From Lomentospora prolificans (Eukaryota; Ascomycota; Sordariomycetes; Microascales; Microascaceae), in NCBI GenBank assembly GCA_029532625.1, contig JARFXM010000009.1, forward strand, positions 3,038,001 to 3,102,000: a DNA stretch of 64,000 nt, read 5' to 3'. This document shows positions 46,201 to 55,697 of the stretch, one piece after another. The notes under the pieces are model-generated. The model worked only from the letters and a program-made list of their open reading frames with translations, was not told the DNA's origin and searched no databases. A program made the position numbers and the translations under genes. Position 1 is the stretch's first letter, and every line of letters begins with the position of its first letter.

Positions 46201-46869
46201 GGTTCGGAGAAAGGGAGCCTCGGCCAAACGTGCGCGAGAGAGTAATCGCCTGGTCCCCATGTATACTTCAGTTATCGATGTGCTTCTGATGGCATAGCCT
46301 TCAAGGGCTAATCGAAGCTGAGTGAACTATCCAATGACTCGTTAGGAATATCTGGTATCTGGGCGAAATCCCGCAAAATGTATGTGTCGTCTCTCGGATT
46401 TGGCAGGCCCAAACAAGCTTCTCAGCAAAAATGCGCGCGAAACATTATTGGTCGGCTCGTGGAGCCACTCCGTCATCGTCACAGCCGAGGGGCGCGGGGA
46501 GGTGCTCCCCTGGTGGGTGTGCCTTCCCCTCTCAACACCCTCCTACTCCGTAAGCCAGCTGCCTTGGCCGCCCGAGCTTGGACAGCTGGCCAGCCAAACG
46601 CCGAAAGGCACATGCCCATACGTCCCTTCTTCCTACCTTCTAGAAGGTTAGCCCTATCCCTGTCTAACGCCGACACCGAGAGCCTTGTCCCGCACTAATA
46701 CTAATATGCAACTTGCCATTCCACGCACGCACACGAGGCTCTTCGTTTCCCCACGCCTGATGGCTGATGGCGACAGTGATTCTGGCATCCGCATGCAGTC
46801 TACTTCCTTGAAATTTTAAAAATCGAAATATTACGCCCCCCGCCTCCTCCTCTGGCGACGACAGCCATC
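43227..46869. promoter_or_regulatory. 3.6 kb divergent gene-free region between PMC1-type gene and PYM
   Basis: This is the longest gap in the window and sits between two divergent starts. The half next to the ATPase is pyrimidine-rich on the minus strand. A (CA)n microsatellite lies at 44074-44109. Short frames on both strands (45503-45799, 45812-46036, 46378-46698) lack conserved motifs, biased codon use and plausible starts. A C-rich tract lies at 45555-45575. I see no tRNA. Possible unseen content includes a non-coding RNA or small intron-rich genes. Confidence 0.4.
44074..44109. repeat. (CA)n microsatellite
   Basis: A CA dinucleotide run of about 36 nt with a few substitutions lies within the large PMC1/PYM gap. 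Confidence 0.85.
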
Positions 46870-47523
46870 ATGCCCTCTGAACCAACAGCCCCGACATCCC
46901 CTCAGCCCACTAATGCGGGCATTGTCACCGACGCCGTCAGCGGCGAACGCCACATTCCTTCATCCACCCGCGCAGACGGCAGCACAAGAAAAGCCATTAA
47001 GATCCGACCAGGCTATCGACCTCCGGAGGATATCGAAATCTACAAGAACCGCACAGCCGAGGCATTCCGCGAAAGAGCCAAGCGCATAGGTATACCCGGC
47101 GCCGCTGCCGCTGACGATGAAGAGGATAGCAGCAAGGCCGGTGGCTCCTCGGCGACTAGCAATAAGAATGCTAAGCGCCGTGAGGCTAGAAAGAAGGCCA
47201 AGGCTGCTGCGGCCGAGGATGGAAGTGGCGTAGCCGCCGATGCAACCAAGACGGCCGAGCCGGCCAAGGAGAACGAAAAGCCGGACGAAGTCGACCCTGA
47301 GGTCGAGAAGCAGAAGAAGGCGCGCAACCTCAAGAAGAAGCTGAAGCAAGCGAAGGATCTCAAGAGCAAGAAGGAGGGTGGCGAGACACTACTGCCAGAG
47401 CAGATTGCCAAGGTTATCAAGATCAATGAGCTGATTCGCGAGTTAAATGCGCTTGGCTTTGACGCGGAGGGCGAGCCCAAGGAGAAGAGCAACACGGATG
47501 CGAGCAAAGATTCGGAGAAGTGA
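46870..47523 (+). CDS. exon junction complex recycling factor PYM (partner of Y14-Mago)
   Basis: A single exon encodes 217 residues. The N-terminal region GIVTDAVSGERHIPSSTRADG and KIRPGYRPPEDIEIYKNR is the Mago/Y14-binding module of PYM/WIBG proteins, with the characteristic R-P-x-x-D-I-x-I/V-Y sequence. The middle is alanine- and lysine-rich with a long charged helix (EVEKQKKARNLKKKLKQA), consistent with the ribosome-binding segment. The C-terminus IAKVIKINELIRELNALGFD is also conserved. PYM binds the 40S ribosome and dismantles exon junction complexes during the first translation. Its presence suits an intron-rich genome that keeps the EJC. The start context and conserved N-terminus support the ATG at 46870. 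Confidence 0.87.
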   Translation: MPSEPTAPTSPQPTNAGIVTDAVSGERHIPSSTRADGSTRKAIKIRPGYRPPEDIEIYKNRTAEAFRERAKRIGIPGAAAADDEEDSSKAGGSSATSNKNAKRREARKKAKAAAAEDGSGVAADATKTAEPAKENEKPDEVDPEVEKQKKARNLKKKLKQAKDLKSKKEGGETLLPEQIAKVIKINELIRELNALGFDAEGEPKEKSNTDASKDSEK

Positions 47524-48373
47524 TTCAACTGTGAGGATTCAAGCTACCGCAGACAGCGCTTCGCATCCGTTATCTGGGCCCAGTCCTGGTGCAGTTATGG
47601 GATCGAAAGCTACGATACCCACACCATCCCGTCTACCATTTATCGGTCAAGGAAGAGAAAGTATGCGACTATTTAGTGATGGGAGTCTCACACCAGATGA
47701 ATATGGAAACGGCGAGGGCTAGCCTTTTCAAAGGCCACCACGGCTGGAAAGAAGGCCTCTACGCCTTTAGCGGCCATGCCTGTCCAGGAAGGATCCTGCC
47801 TGGCCTGCAATTCAGGGCTTGCGGGAAGGGCGAACAATTCTTGTTCGTGACAACATAGAAAATATTTTGTACTTCGAGGAGAGATGCTGGGGATGTTTCA
47901 ATGTTCTACCTGCCCTTAATTTCCCTAATTGACTGAATGAAACCTGCTGCCATGCCCCCGTCGCTCATCTCAACGCACGACGGTTTTTTAGCCCGTCACG
48001 AGGCTCGTAAAGACTCGTCAAGTCACTGAGGGACCGGACGAACTGAAAATATAGTTCTCTGTTTTCTCAATAGATATTTGAAAAGAAAAAGAAATGCAGT
48101 GCTGGAGCGACCGGGTTCCCCAGGTTTGATGTTGCCTTGATTATTGGGTTGATTTTGATGTTGTCCGTTTTACCCCTCCACTCGAATATTTTACCCCACC
48201 AACGTCCATCCATCCCAATCTGAGAGCCGGAAGCAGCAACTCCAATCTAGACTGCCTGCATTAAACCTGTTGACGGCGCAACACTCGAAAATCGAACGAC
48301 CCACGAGCGGCCTACCCGAACCATTCGCTGAATACTAAGTTTTCACTTTTGATACTAGAAATATCAGATCAAT
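47524..48373. other. intergenic region PYM to RWD gene
   Basis: This 850-nt spacer holds the PYM 3' region and the promoter of the RWD-domain gene. Short overlapping frames (47447-47858) are not convincing. No element stands out. Confidence 0.4.
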
Positions 48374-49139
48374 ATGGGGCGCGAAGAGCAGGTCGAGGAG
48401 AGAGAAGTTCTGGAGTCCATCTTCCCCGAAGAAATCACAGGTAAGCAAAGCATCCCGAACCAGCAACTCCTAGTCGCCTATCCCCAATTCCCAAGGCCCA
48501 ACCTCTCTAACTAGGCCGCAATTAGATATCTCAGAGACCGAGTTCAGGATATTGGTGACGCTAGACCTCGCCGAAGAGACCGACGAACCCCCCACATTCC
48601 TCCTCCAGGTCCGCTACCCAGACGAATACCCGGACAAGGCACCCCATCTCGACCTCGTCTCCCCTCCCAATGCGCCCTCCCACCCGAATTTCTCCCTCTC
48701 CGAGGACCGCGAGACCCTTCTCGAGGCGCTCAACACCGCCGCCGAGGAGAACCTGGGCATGGCTATGGTCTTTGCACTCGTCTCGACCGTAAAGGAAGCC
48801 GCCGAGCAGCTCATCGCCGACCGATTGGCGGCCGCCGAAAAAGAGCGGGAGGAGGCCCTCTTGGCTGCGGAGCGAGAAGAGAACAAAAAGTTCCACGGCA
48901 CGCCCGTTACGCCCGAGACGTTTATGAAGTGGCGCGAGGGCTTCCTGAAGGAGATGGAGGAGCTCGGCAAGAAGGAGGAGGAGGAGCGGTTGGCCGAGCT
49001 GAAGAAGGCTAGGGTCAAGGAGCCGGTTAGGATGACGGGGAGGCAGCTGTGGGAGGCAGGCTTAGCTGGCAAGGTGGAGGACGACGAGGACGATGCACCT
49101 GTCGAGGGTGTTGAGAAGCTAAAGATCGAGGCTGCGTGA
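48374..49139 (+). CDS. RWD-domain protein, Gir2/RWDD1-like
   Basis: Two exons, 48374-48440 and 48526-49139, encode 226 residues; the 85-nt intron (GTAAGC...TTAG) splits the Asp codon after EEIT. The RWD domain is at the N-terminus: REEQVEEREVLESIFPEEIT, then SETEFRILVTL, and the hallmark VRYPDEYPDKAPHLDLVSPP (YPxxxP). A long charged helix follows with a conserved TFMKWREGFLKEME segment and RMTGRQLWE near the end. This arrangement matches Gir2 (yeast) and RWDD1/DFRP2-type proteins, which bind Gcn1 and the DRG GTPase Rbg2 to modulate Gcn2 signalling on ribosomes. The short N-terminal exon is necessary for a complete RWD domain. Gir2 orthology is inferred from architecture. Confidence 0.85.
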
Positions 49140-49422
49140 GGTTGAAGCAGGACAACGACGAGCAGTTATACTTGGTGGAGCTAAGACTCGTAACGCGTGA
49201 AGTCTTATAAATATTAAAGATATACCATTTGCATATATTTAATGTGCTTCTATAGAACCCTGAAGTGTTGGAGCATTGTCCTCGTAGCGCAAGATGGGTT
49301 ATTCTCCACAAGCTAACTCTACCATATATACCCATTCCTTCCCCAACTTTTGAGATACCCAACTCCGTAAACTATCAATTAAAATCTCCAGGAACCTTCA
49401 AGCCACATTGCCCCATCCACAC

Positions 49423-50556
49423 CTAGCTCATCTCTTCGTCCTCGTCATCATCGCTGCTCTCATCACCGTCCTCATCATCCTCCCAGACGTCGTCATCGTC
49501 ATCTTCCTCGTCTTCGGGTAGCGGGCCCAGCACCTTTTCGGTAGCCTGGATAAGCTCCCGGGCGTGGTCACCCAGTCGATCGTCCTCGTAGCCCTGCTGT
49601 TTGAAAAGCTTGAGGCACTGCCGCAACCACCTCCGTGATGAGTTCCACAGCTCTTTCTGTGCCTCCTCGGCGTCCGAGCCCTTCTTCTTCTCGCCCTGGA
49701 TATACTGGCACCAGCCGCCGAGATACCACGTCTCAACACTCTCGTCGTCCTCGGCGATGAGCCTTTCAATCACTTCCATAGCCACGGGCTCGACCTCAAC
49801 CTCCATGAGCAGCCTGACCAGGCTAATCCGCGTCGCGAACTCGGGAACTTTCAGATCGCCCATGGGTAAGTCCTGCCAGAGCTCCATACTTCTCCTCAGC
49901 GCCGTTTTCGCCTCGTCGACTCTTTGTTGGGATATCCGCACGTTTGCAACCGTTTGCCACGTCTCTGGGGATTCGGGACACACCATTGTCGCCTCCGTGA
50001 CAAGCGCTTCGCACCTCTGCTCGGCGTCCTCCTCCCAGGACAGGTCCGTCATGTATACCTCAGCCACGGCACAAAGCACGCCCGCGAGCCCTTGCCTCTT
50101 CTCCTCTAGCGCAGCGTCGTCTAGCTCCGTGCGATTTTGCTTGTCCGATAACGCCTGGATATGCCGCCTCAGGACCGCGGCGCCCTTCTCGTACCAGTCC
50201 ACGCTATCCCGGCCGCCTTCGTCACTAATCTGCGCCAACCAGAGGAATTTTTCTGCTCCGCCGCCGACGCTCTCATCCATGGTGCCGTCAGAATCGATCT
50301 CAACGGCCCTGAGGAGCCTCGGCCTGGCCAAGTCGACTTCACCCATCTCGATGTACGCGAGCCCAAGGAGGTTTAGCGCGGCCAACTCGAAATCGCCGTC
50401 CTTCCCCGTCGTTTCTAGCACTCGTTCGGCGAGTTTAACCGCGAACTCGTGGTCGCCGGCCTGGACTTTGGCCGTGGCTTCTCGGAGAAGGAGCCCGAGA
50501 GGAAGGCTCTTGGCCTTCTTCTTGTCCTTCTTGCCCTTGGGCCTAGTGGGGGCCAT
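49423..50556 (-). CDS. TPR-repeat chaperone, Acl4-like (Rpl4 assembly)
   Basis: A single exon encodes 377 residues from ATG 50556 (MAPTRPKGKKDKKKAK). The frame extends 11 codons upstream from a GTG, but only the ATG is plausible. The body is all-helical with TPR-like pairs: GDHEFAVKLAERVLETT, LNLLGLAYIEMGEVDLARPRLLRAVEID, and CPESPETWQTVANVRISQQRVDEAKTALRRS. It ends with a strongly acidic tail (about 335-377, mostly Asp/Glu). The basic N-terminus, TPR core and acidic tail fit Acl4, the dedicated chaperone of ribosomal protein uL4 (Rpl4). UBR-like or other TPR chaperones cannot be formally excluded. It is divergent from RIB5, with a shared 958-nt upstream region. Confidence 0.78.
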   Translation of the reverse strand: MAPTRPKGKKDKKKAKSLPLGLLLREATAKVQAGDHEFAVKLAERVLETTGKDGDFELAALNLLGLAYIEMGEVDLARPRLLRAVEIDSDGTMDESVGGGAEKFLWLAQISDEGGRDSVDWYEKGAAVLRRHIQALSDKQNRTELDDAALEEKRQGLAGVLCAVAEVYMTDLSWEEDAEQRCEALVTEATMVCPESPETWQTVANVRISQQRVDEAKTALRRSMELWQDLPMGDLKVPEFATRISLVRLLMEVEVEPVAMEVIERLIAEDDESVETWYLGGWCQYIQGEKKKGSDAEEAQKELWNSSRRWLRQCLKLFKQQGYEDDRLGDHARELIQATEKVLGPLPEDEEDDDDDVWEDDEDGDESSDDDEDEEMS

Positions 50557-51514
50557 GGCGGCGGGGTTGTGGATTATGGATTGTGACACTCGGTATTTTC
50601 TGTGGTTTCCTCGCTGGGTATTTCCGGGTAGCTCTGGTGGTCGCAGGTTTTAGAGTGTTCGCCGGGAAAATTTCCGTAGATGGACTTGAAAGATGCGGAA
50701 TGGCAGAGACGGACCTGCTGGGCGTAAAAGCGGGATTCGCTGTAGCAGAAAAAAATTGTATGTGGTTATCTTATCAAAGCTTATCGATAAAGAATTTCTT
50801 GCTTGCTGCCCCGCCGTTGAGACATTCTCCAAAGGTATTGTAACTGGGCGCTGGAAGCTCGCCATCTCTCAGCCAACGGATAGGAGTATGTCCGTTTCAC
50901 GGGCCTCTTATGCCTTGTATAATGCGTGCTAAATCTAGCTACTAATTTTGAGTTGGTATCGCCACTGTTAATCTGGCTGAACTCCGTTCATACTGGTACA
51001 GCATCGGGAAAGGGAGCAGCTTGAAGCCCGACTAGACCTTCCACTTGACGTCACTTGTGGCTGGCTTTTCTTAGTTGACGCTGCCAAACTTCCAGGCGGT
51101 CAGCGCCAGTCTTTCCGTCCGCCGCTCCGGTGATCTCGAATCGCTTCCTTTTCTGTGCTACTTCAATCATCATGGTCAGGATGATAAGATTCCGAGTAAT
51201 AATGTCCCAAGGTCGCGTGGCGAGCTGAGCTCTTGCTGTCTACACGTGTAATTATCGACGCACTTACTTGTTGGGCTATTTAAACCGACTATAGTTGGTG
51301 ACTCGCTAAACGGAGGTCAGTAGTTCGTAGTTTTCTGGACACAACTTAAAAATTACCCCGCCTGGCGCCTTTCCGCCGGTCACCTCGGACTATTGAAGCT
51401 ATCGACCGCCAGCATTCCAAAATTTGTCGAGTTTCCTTCTGAACACGGGCTAAGCTTCCCTTTGACCAACCACTCAAAAGAAAGGGAAAATTGATAGCTA
51501 CGATTACGCTCAAT
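50557..51514. promoter_or_regulatory. divergent intergenic region ACL4-like/RIB5
   Basis: This 958-nt region lies between divergent starts and serves both genes. AT-rich words occur around 50750-50800 and 51200-51300. I see no coding feature or clear TATA element. Confidence 0.4.
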
Positions 51515-52284
51515 ATGTTTACCGGTCTCGTGGAAGAGATAGGCGGTATGTGCTCCTCACCCAGCTCAAAGCAGTCATTGGTTCCTAGCTTATTAATAGC
51601 TATTACACAGTCGTCTGCGCCGTAGAGGGCGATCAGGAGACGGGCAAGACTATGACCATCACGGTTCCCCAGGTCTCCGTCCTCCTTAGCGATGCCCAGC
51701 TCGGCGACTCAATCTCTACTAACGGCGTCTGCTTGACAATAACCTCCCTCACGCCATCCCCTCCTGCCTTTACCGTTGGCGTCGCACCCGAGACATTGCG
51801 CGTATCGAATCTCGGATTTTTGACACCAGGGAGTCGTGTGAATCTCGAGCGCGCCGTGCGCGCCGATACCCGGATGGGAGGCCACTTCGTGCAGGGCCAT
51901 GTTGACATGGTAGCCCACATTGTCGACGTCAGGTCCGACGGCAACGCGCGCACGATGCGCTTCAAGCCTGAAGATAATAGCTGGCTCAAGTATATTGTGC
52001 ACAAGGGCTTCATCGCCCTCGACGGAACGAGCCTGACAATCACCCAGGTCAACGACGACGAGGGTTGGTGGGAGATTATGCTCATCGAGTATACCCAAGA
52101 AAGGGTCATTCTCGCCCAAAAGGGTGTTGGCGAGACAATCAATGTCGAGGTCGACATGATGGCCAAGTACGCCGAAAAGGCGATGGCCGGCTATCTTACC
52201 GAGGCGAGCCAAGGTGCGGCCGTCCCTCTCTTGGAGAAGCTTGTGAGAAAGATTGTGGATGAGCGACTTCAGAGCAGGACGTAA
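51515..52284 (+). CDS. RIB5: riboflavin synthase alpha chain
   Basis: Two exons, 51515-51545 and 51611-52284, encode 234 residues, the normal length. The 65-nt intron splits the Val codon after MFTGLVEEIG. The enzyme makes riboflavin by dismutation of two molecules of 6,7-dimethyl-8-ribityllumazine, the last step of riboflavin synthesis. Two lumazine-binding repeats are visible: MFTGLVEEIG with GDSISTNGVCLTI in the first, and GGHFVQGHVD with GFIALDGTSLTI in the second. The C-terminal helix (LLEKLVRKIVDERLQ) fits trimer formation. It converges on MUS81, with only 72 nt between the stop codons. Confidence 0.96.
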
Positions 52285-52356
52285 ACATGGGGGAATGTGC
52301 TGTGTGTATCATAGATAATGCGCGGTATGATGCCTTGTACCGGCGAATTGAGCAAA
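52285..52356. terminator. 72-nt convergent gap RIB5/MUS81
   Basis: The two stop codons face each other across 72 nt, so the 3' untranslated regions of RIB5 and MUS81 very likely overlap. No polyadenylation signal could be confidently assigned. Confidence 0.4.
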
Positions 52357-54180
52357 TCAGGCATCTCCCCAAACCTCGGCGATCCGCTCACTCAGGTGCT
52401 TGCCAATCTTCTTTTTAGGAACCATCAGGAAATCGAGCTCTGTCATAACCAGCTCGCGCTTGCGCTTCTTTCCAGCTTCTCCATGCCCACACGCCTCAAA
52501 CGCCTTTATAAAGTTGTACGGAGTCTTCCAGCGTTTCTGTATCTCAATGGCCTTCTCCCCCGTCACCCCTCTTGTAGTCATGAGCATTTTCAGGAAAATG
52601 TCCCGCAAGGTGAGCATATCAGATTTTGACGCGAGGGATGAGAAAGCCGGGTAGCTAACGTAATAGTCGCCCTGAGGATCGTCCGCCCGAAGATTTTCGA
52701 GTAAAGGCAGATAATTTTGGGCGGTTAGGACGTTCGTAGGGATAACCTGCAGCCGTCGACCCTCATACTGTGATCTCAGCAACTGGGTCATCCTCGCAAG
52801 GTAGCGAATGGTTTGATCCATAGTCTGCGTCCTCTTCAGAAAGTATCCGTTGACAACTTGGATCTGCGCCATTGCTGAAGTGACGGCGTCCTCTACCCGC
52901 TGATAGACAGCAGCGTCCATCGAGATTTCTTCCACAATATATATGACATTCTTAACGCCTGATTTCCGCAGACGAAACTTTTGCTCATGGAACCGACCAT
53001 CTTTGATACTCGCCACTAAATCATCAAGGCGCTTCCTCTCCACGATCCAGTCAAGGACAACTTCTTCACCCTCAGCGCCGAGTCTCGTTAGCAAGGCAGG
53101 GTCGTTACATCTCGCGACCCACTGGGCATCGCCAAGATCTAGGCTCCTCATGATAGGCCGAACACCCTGCTTGATTAGCTCTTCCTGTAGGTAATCTCGG
53201 TCCTTCGTCGCCCGAATTTCGCGAACGTCAAGCAAGAGCTCGACGGTGAAAGACCCCGGCGCAAGTTGTATTGGAGAGAATGTGGGGAAATGCCCCCCGC
53301 ATTCTATTGTTGGGTAATCCACGATAAGGTCGCGGTATGGTGCGGGTGGTCCCGGCTTAGGGCAGGCGTCCATCGAGGTAGAGTCTTGGCCTGTCGCATG
53401 GGGCTCGTGGGTTCTAGGTGAGGGTACATCGTCTAGGATGGTTATATCATCCTCTTCTTGTGGCAAAGGCTCTTCTTCCTCCTCGATTTGCGGAGCGCGG
53501 CTCGACGCGGCTTGGTTTAGTTGATTAGGATCGTGCGCAGCTTTTAAGCGGTCGGCCACTTCCCAACCTTCGTCGGTTAAGGTGTATGTCCGCATAGGCC
53601 TTCCTTTCTCGTATACGAGATCTTTCTCTATCAGTGTGCGCATAGAGTTCCATGCAGTGTAGAATTTACCGACATCACTAGGAGCTGTGAAGGAAGAGTC
53701 GCACATCGGCTGCGCGAGCTCAATAAGCCGGGCTTTAGTAAGTCCATGAGTCCCTGGAGTATGCTCATTCAGCGTAGACAAGGCTACTATTATTGCATAG
53801 GCTCCGGACCTGTACGATGGTACGTACGGTTTCTTCTTCCGCGGCTTTCTGGGGGGTGGAGCGGTTTCGGTTTCCTCGGTCCCGATTTCGAGCTGCGCGG
53901 CCGGAACCGCCTGCTGCCGAGTTGCGCGGGGCATTGGCAAGCCATTTTCCTCGCAATGAGCTTTCAATTTGTCTGTTAGTCTTTGACAGAGTTTTGGTCC
54001 AAATCCCCTGAGCTGCTGCAGCTGTGACGGGTGTTGAAAGGTGATGGGACACGACTTGAGGGCGTCATAGGCATGCTTATAGACGAGGACACCCCTAGTA
54101 TTCTTCTCTCTCGCGAAATCGAGCCATTCTTTCACCCATCTGAGGAGAAGTGGATTTGCACAGTGTTCGGGATCGTCCAT
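52357..54180 (-). CDS. MUS81: structure-specific endonuclease subunit Mus81
   Basis: A single exon encodes 607 residues. An N-terminal helix-hairpin-helix (QLQQLRGFGPKLCQRLTDKL, about 53-72) is followed by a winged-helix segment around 130-215 (YAIIVALSTLNEHTPG). A disordered Glu/Pro-rich linker occupies about 220-290. The ERCC4-type nuclease domain starts near 315 (VELLLDVREI) and carries the active-site sequence VERKRLDDL near 384. The C-terminal (HhH)2 region ends the protein. With Eme1/Mms4, Mus81 cuts 3' flaps, forks and nicked Holliday junctions in the nucleus. Length agrees with other fungal Mus81 proteins (~600). The start ATG at 54180 is followed directly by the conserved CANPLLLRWVKEWLD. 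Confidence 0.95.
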   Translation of the reverse strand: MDDPEHCANPLLLRWVKEWLDFAREKNTRGVLVYKHAYDALKSCPITFQHPSQLQQLRGFGPKLCQRLTDKLKAHCEENGLPMPRATRQQAVPAAQLEIGTEETETAPPPRKPRKKKPYVPSYRSGAYAIIVALSTLNEHTPGTHGLTKARLIELAQPMCDSSFTAPSDVGKFYTAWNSMRTLIEKDLVYEKGRPMRTYTLTDEGWEVADRLKAAHDPNQLNQAASSRAPQIEEEEEPLPQEEDDITILDDVPSPRTHEPHATGQDSTSMDACPKPGPPAPYRDLIVDYPTIECGGHFPTFSPIQLAPGSFTVELLLDVREIRATKDRDYLQEELIKQGVRPIMRSLDLGDAQWVARCNDPALLTRLGAEGEEVVLDWIVERKRLDDLVASIKDGRFHEQKFRLRKSGVKNVIYIVEEISMDAAVYQRVEDAVTSAMAQIQVVNGYFLKRTQTMDQTIRYLARMTQLLRSQYEGRRLQVIPTNVLTAQNYLPLLENLRADDPQGDYYVSYPAFSSLASKSDMLTLRDIFLKMLMTTRGVTGEKAIEIQKRWKTPYNFIKAFEACGHGEAGKKRKRELVMTELDFLMVPKKKIGKHLSERIAEVWGDA

Positions 54181-55697
54181 GTCCGGACAACGTCGTGAAT
54201 ATCCTCGTCTTGTCGCCTCGTATCAACGTTGCTGGGGGCGCGTGGCCTGTGTTCAAAGTAAAGGAGATGGGAGGAACGCGCGGTCATGTGATCAGTACCC
54301 CAGCGAGTGAGCGAGTGGAAACATCCGGAGCCTTGAATCGATGATGCAAGCCGTTGAATGCTGACCCACTCTTAGCGCCCAGTCTGAGCTGAGCCGAGCG
54401 CCCGCTAGAGACCCTTGCCCATACAAGAGAGGCCCAAAAATGATTAAACCACTCCCATCAACACACACTCGATCAACTGGCCGGTAGACCTGGGAGCGAA
54501 GAAAAGAATTTGCGGCCGCTCTGGCTATTGTATGGCCCAATATTGAGACTATCGGGTTATACAGGGTTGTTTCCGCTTGCTACATGTAGCCTGCGTGTGC
54601 GAGTGGTTGGCCCCGAAGAGCTGGCTGGCTTTGGGCACCCCGCTGTGTCTGGAAGGCCAGCGGGGCAGGAGAGCTCCTTCGCCGAGCCGAGGGGTCCATT
54701 GGAAGCTCTCGCGGAAGGTGCAAGGTACTTTTATTCGACGATCGAGAAAGAACTACCCGCGATCAACCAGAATTTCGAAGGCCCTAGTTATTATTTTGTT
54801 TTGTCAACCCCTTCCACACATGGCTGAGTCAAAATGTGAAGGTGGCCATGTATAATATCGTATAAGTATAGCACTCCGCCATCCTAGATGCTTAATCTGG
54901 CGAAGGTGCTTCAGGTCTCAAACTAACTTTTCAGAGACTGCCTGCCATGTGGCATAGCAATGTCACCCTAGTGCGGCATTGGACCGGCATGACGAAACCC
55001 CGCCCTTGGTGCTGATCGGGCCTGGCCTTGTAAAGGTCAGCGGCGGAACGTGGAGCCGGTTCCTCTATGACAAAGCTTGGCGAAGTGTGAAATACCCTGA
55101 ATCGCCGTTGTCAGACTCTAGCGAAGCCTAGCTGGCGTAGGAGCCAAGTAGTCAGTGAATGGTGGTGGATGGAAATGTGGGGGCTGTTTCCTCAAGTCGT
55201 GGTGGGGTCCCATCAAATCCGTATTCAGCCCAGGTTGTAGTGTTCGATCCATGGAGGGGTCCTTCCCAGCCGATTTGCTATATCCATGGCAACTCCGCCT
55301 CGTCAGCCATTTCCTCCAGCTGAATATACCTCAAACCTATGGCGCAGCGGCTGACTACTGTGTAGCCTGCTCCTCTCCGACATTGACCGTTGCAAAACAT
55401 CAAATCCGTTTACTTTTCTCATCCAAATCCGCAAGGCCCCCAACAAAAAGTGCTTCAGGCTGTGACTTGTATGTTTAAATCCCCTTCCTCCCTCGCAGCT
55501 CCCGTCGCGGCGTCCTTGATTCCTCTCGAATGAACCTTACCTAGCTCAACGTCCTCAACCCGAAAATTGACTTACCCCTGTCTCTTTTTTGTTCTAGCAA
55601 CCCTCGATTCGAGATTCTATAGGTCTAACCTCTCTAAACTAGTGGACCACTTGTTTCCTCGATATTTCCAAAGTGCTGTCCCTTCTTACGCCGCACC
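54181..55697. promoter_or_regulatory. divergent intergenic region MUS81/AGM1
   Basis: This 1517-nt region lies between divergent starts. The last 200 nt before the AGM1-type gene are strongly pyrimidine-rich (55480-55690), a usual fungal leader. GCTGGC/GCCAGC words recur near 54600-54665. A 107-codon frame at 55155-55478 has no recognisable content. Confidence 0.4.

Noticed and set aside
49601..50653. 350-codon frame antisense to the ACL4-like gene
   Set aside because: Ser-rich translation caused by GC-rich codons of the true gene on the other strand; no recognisable domain.
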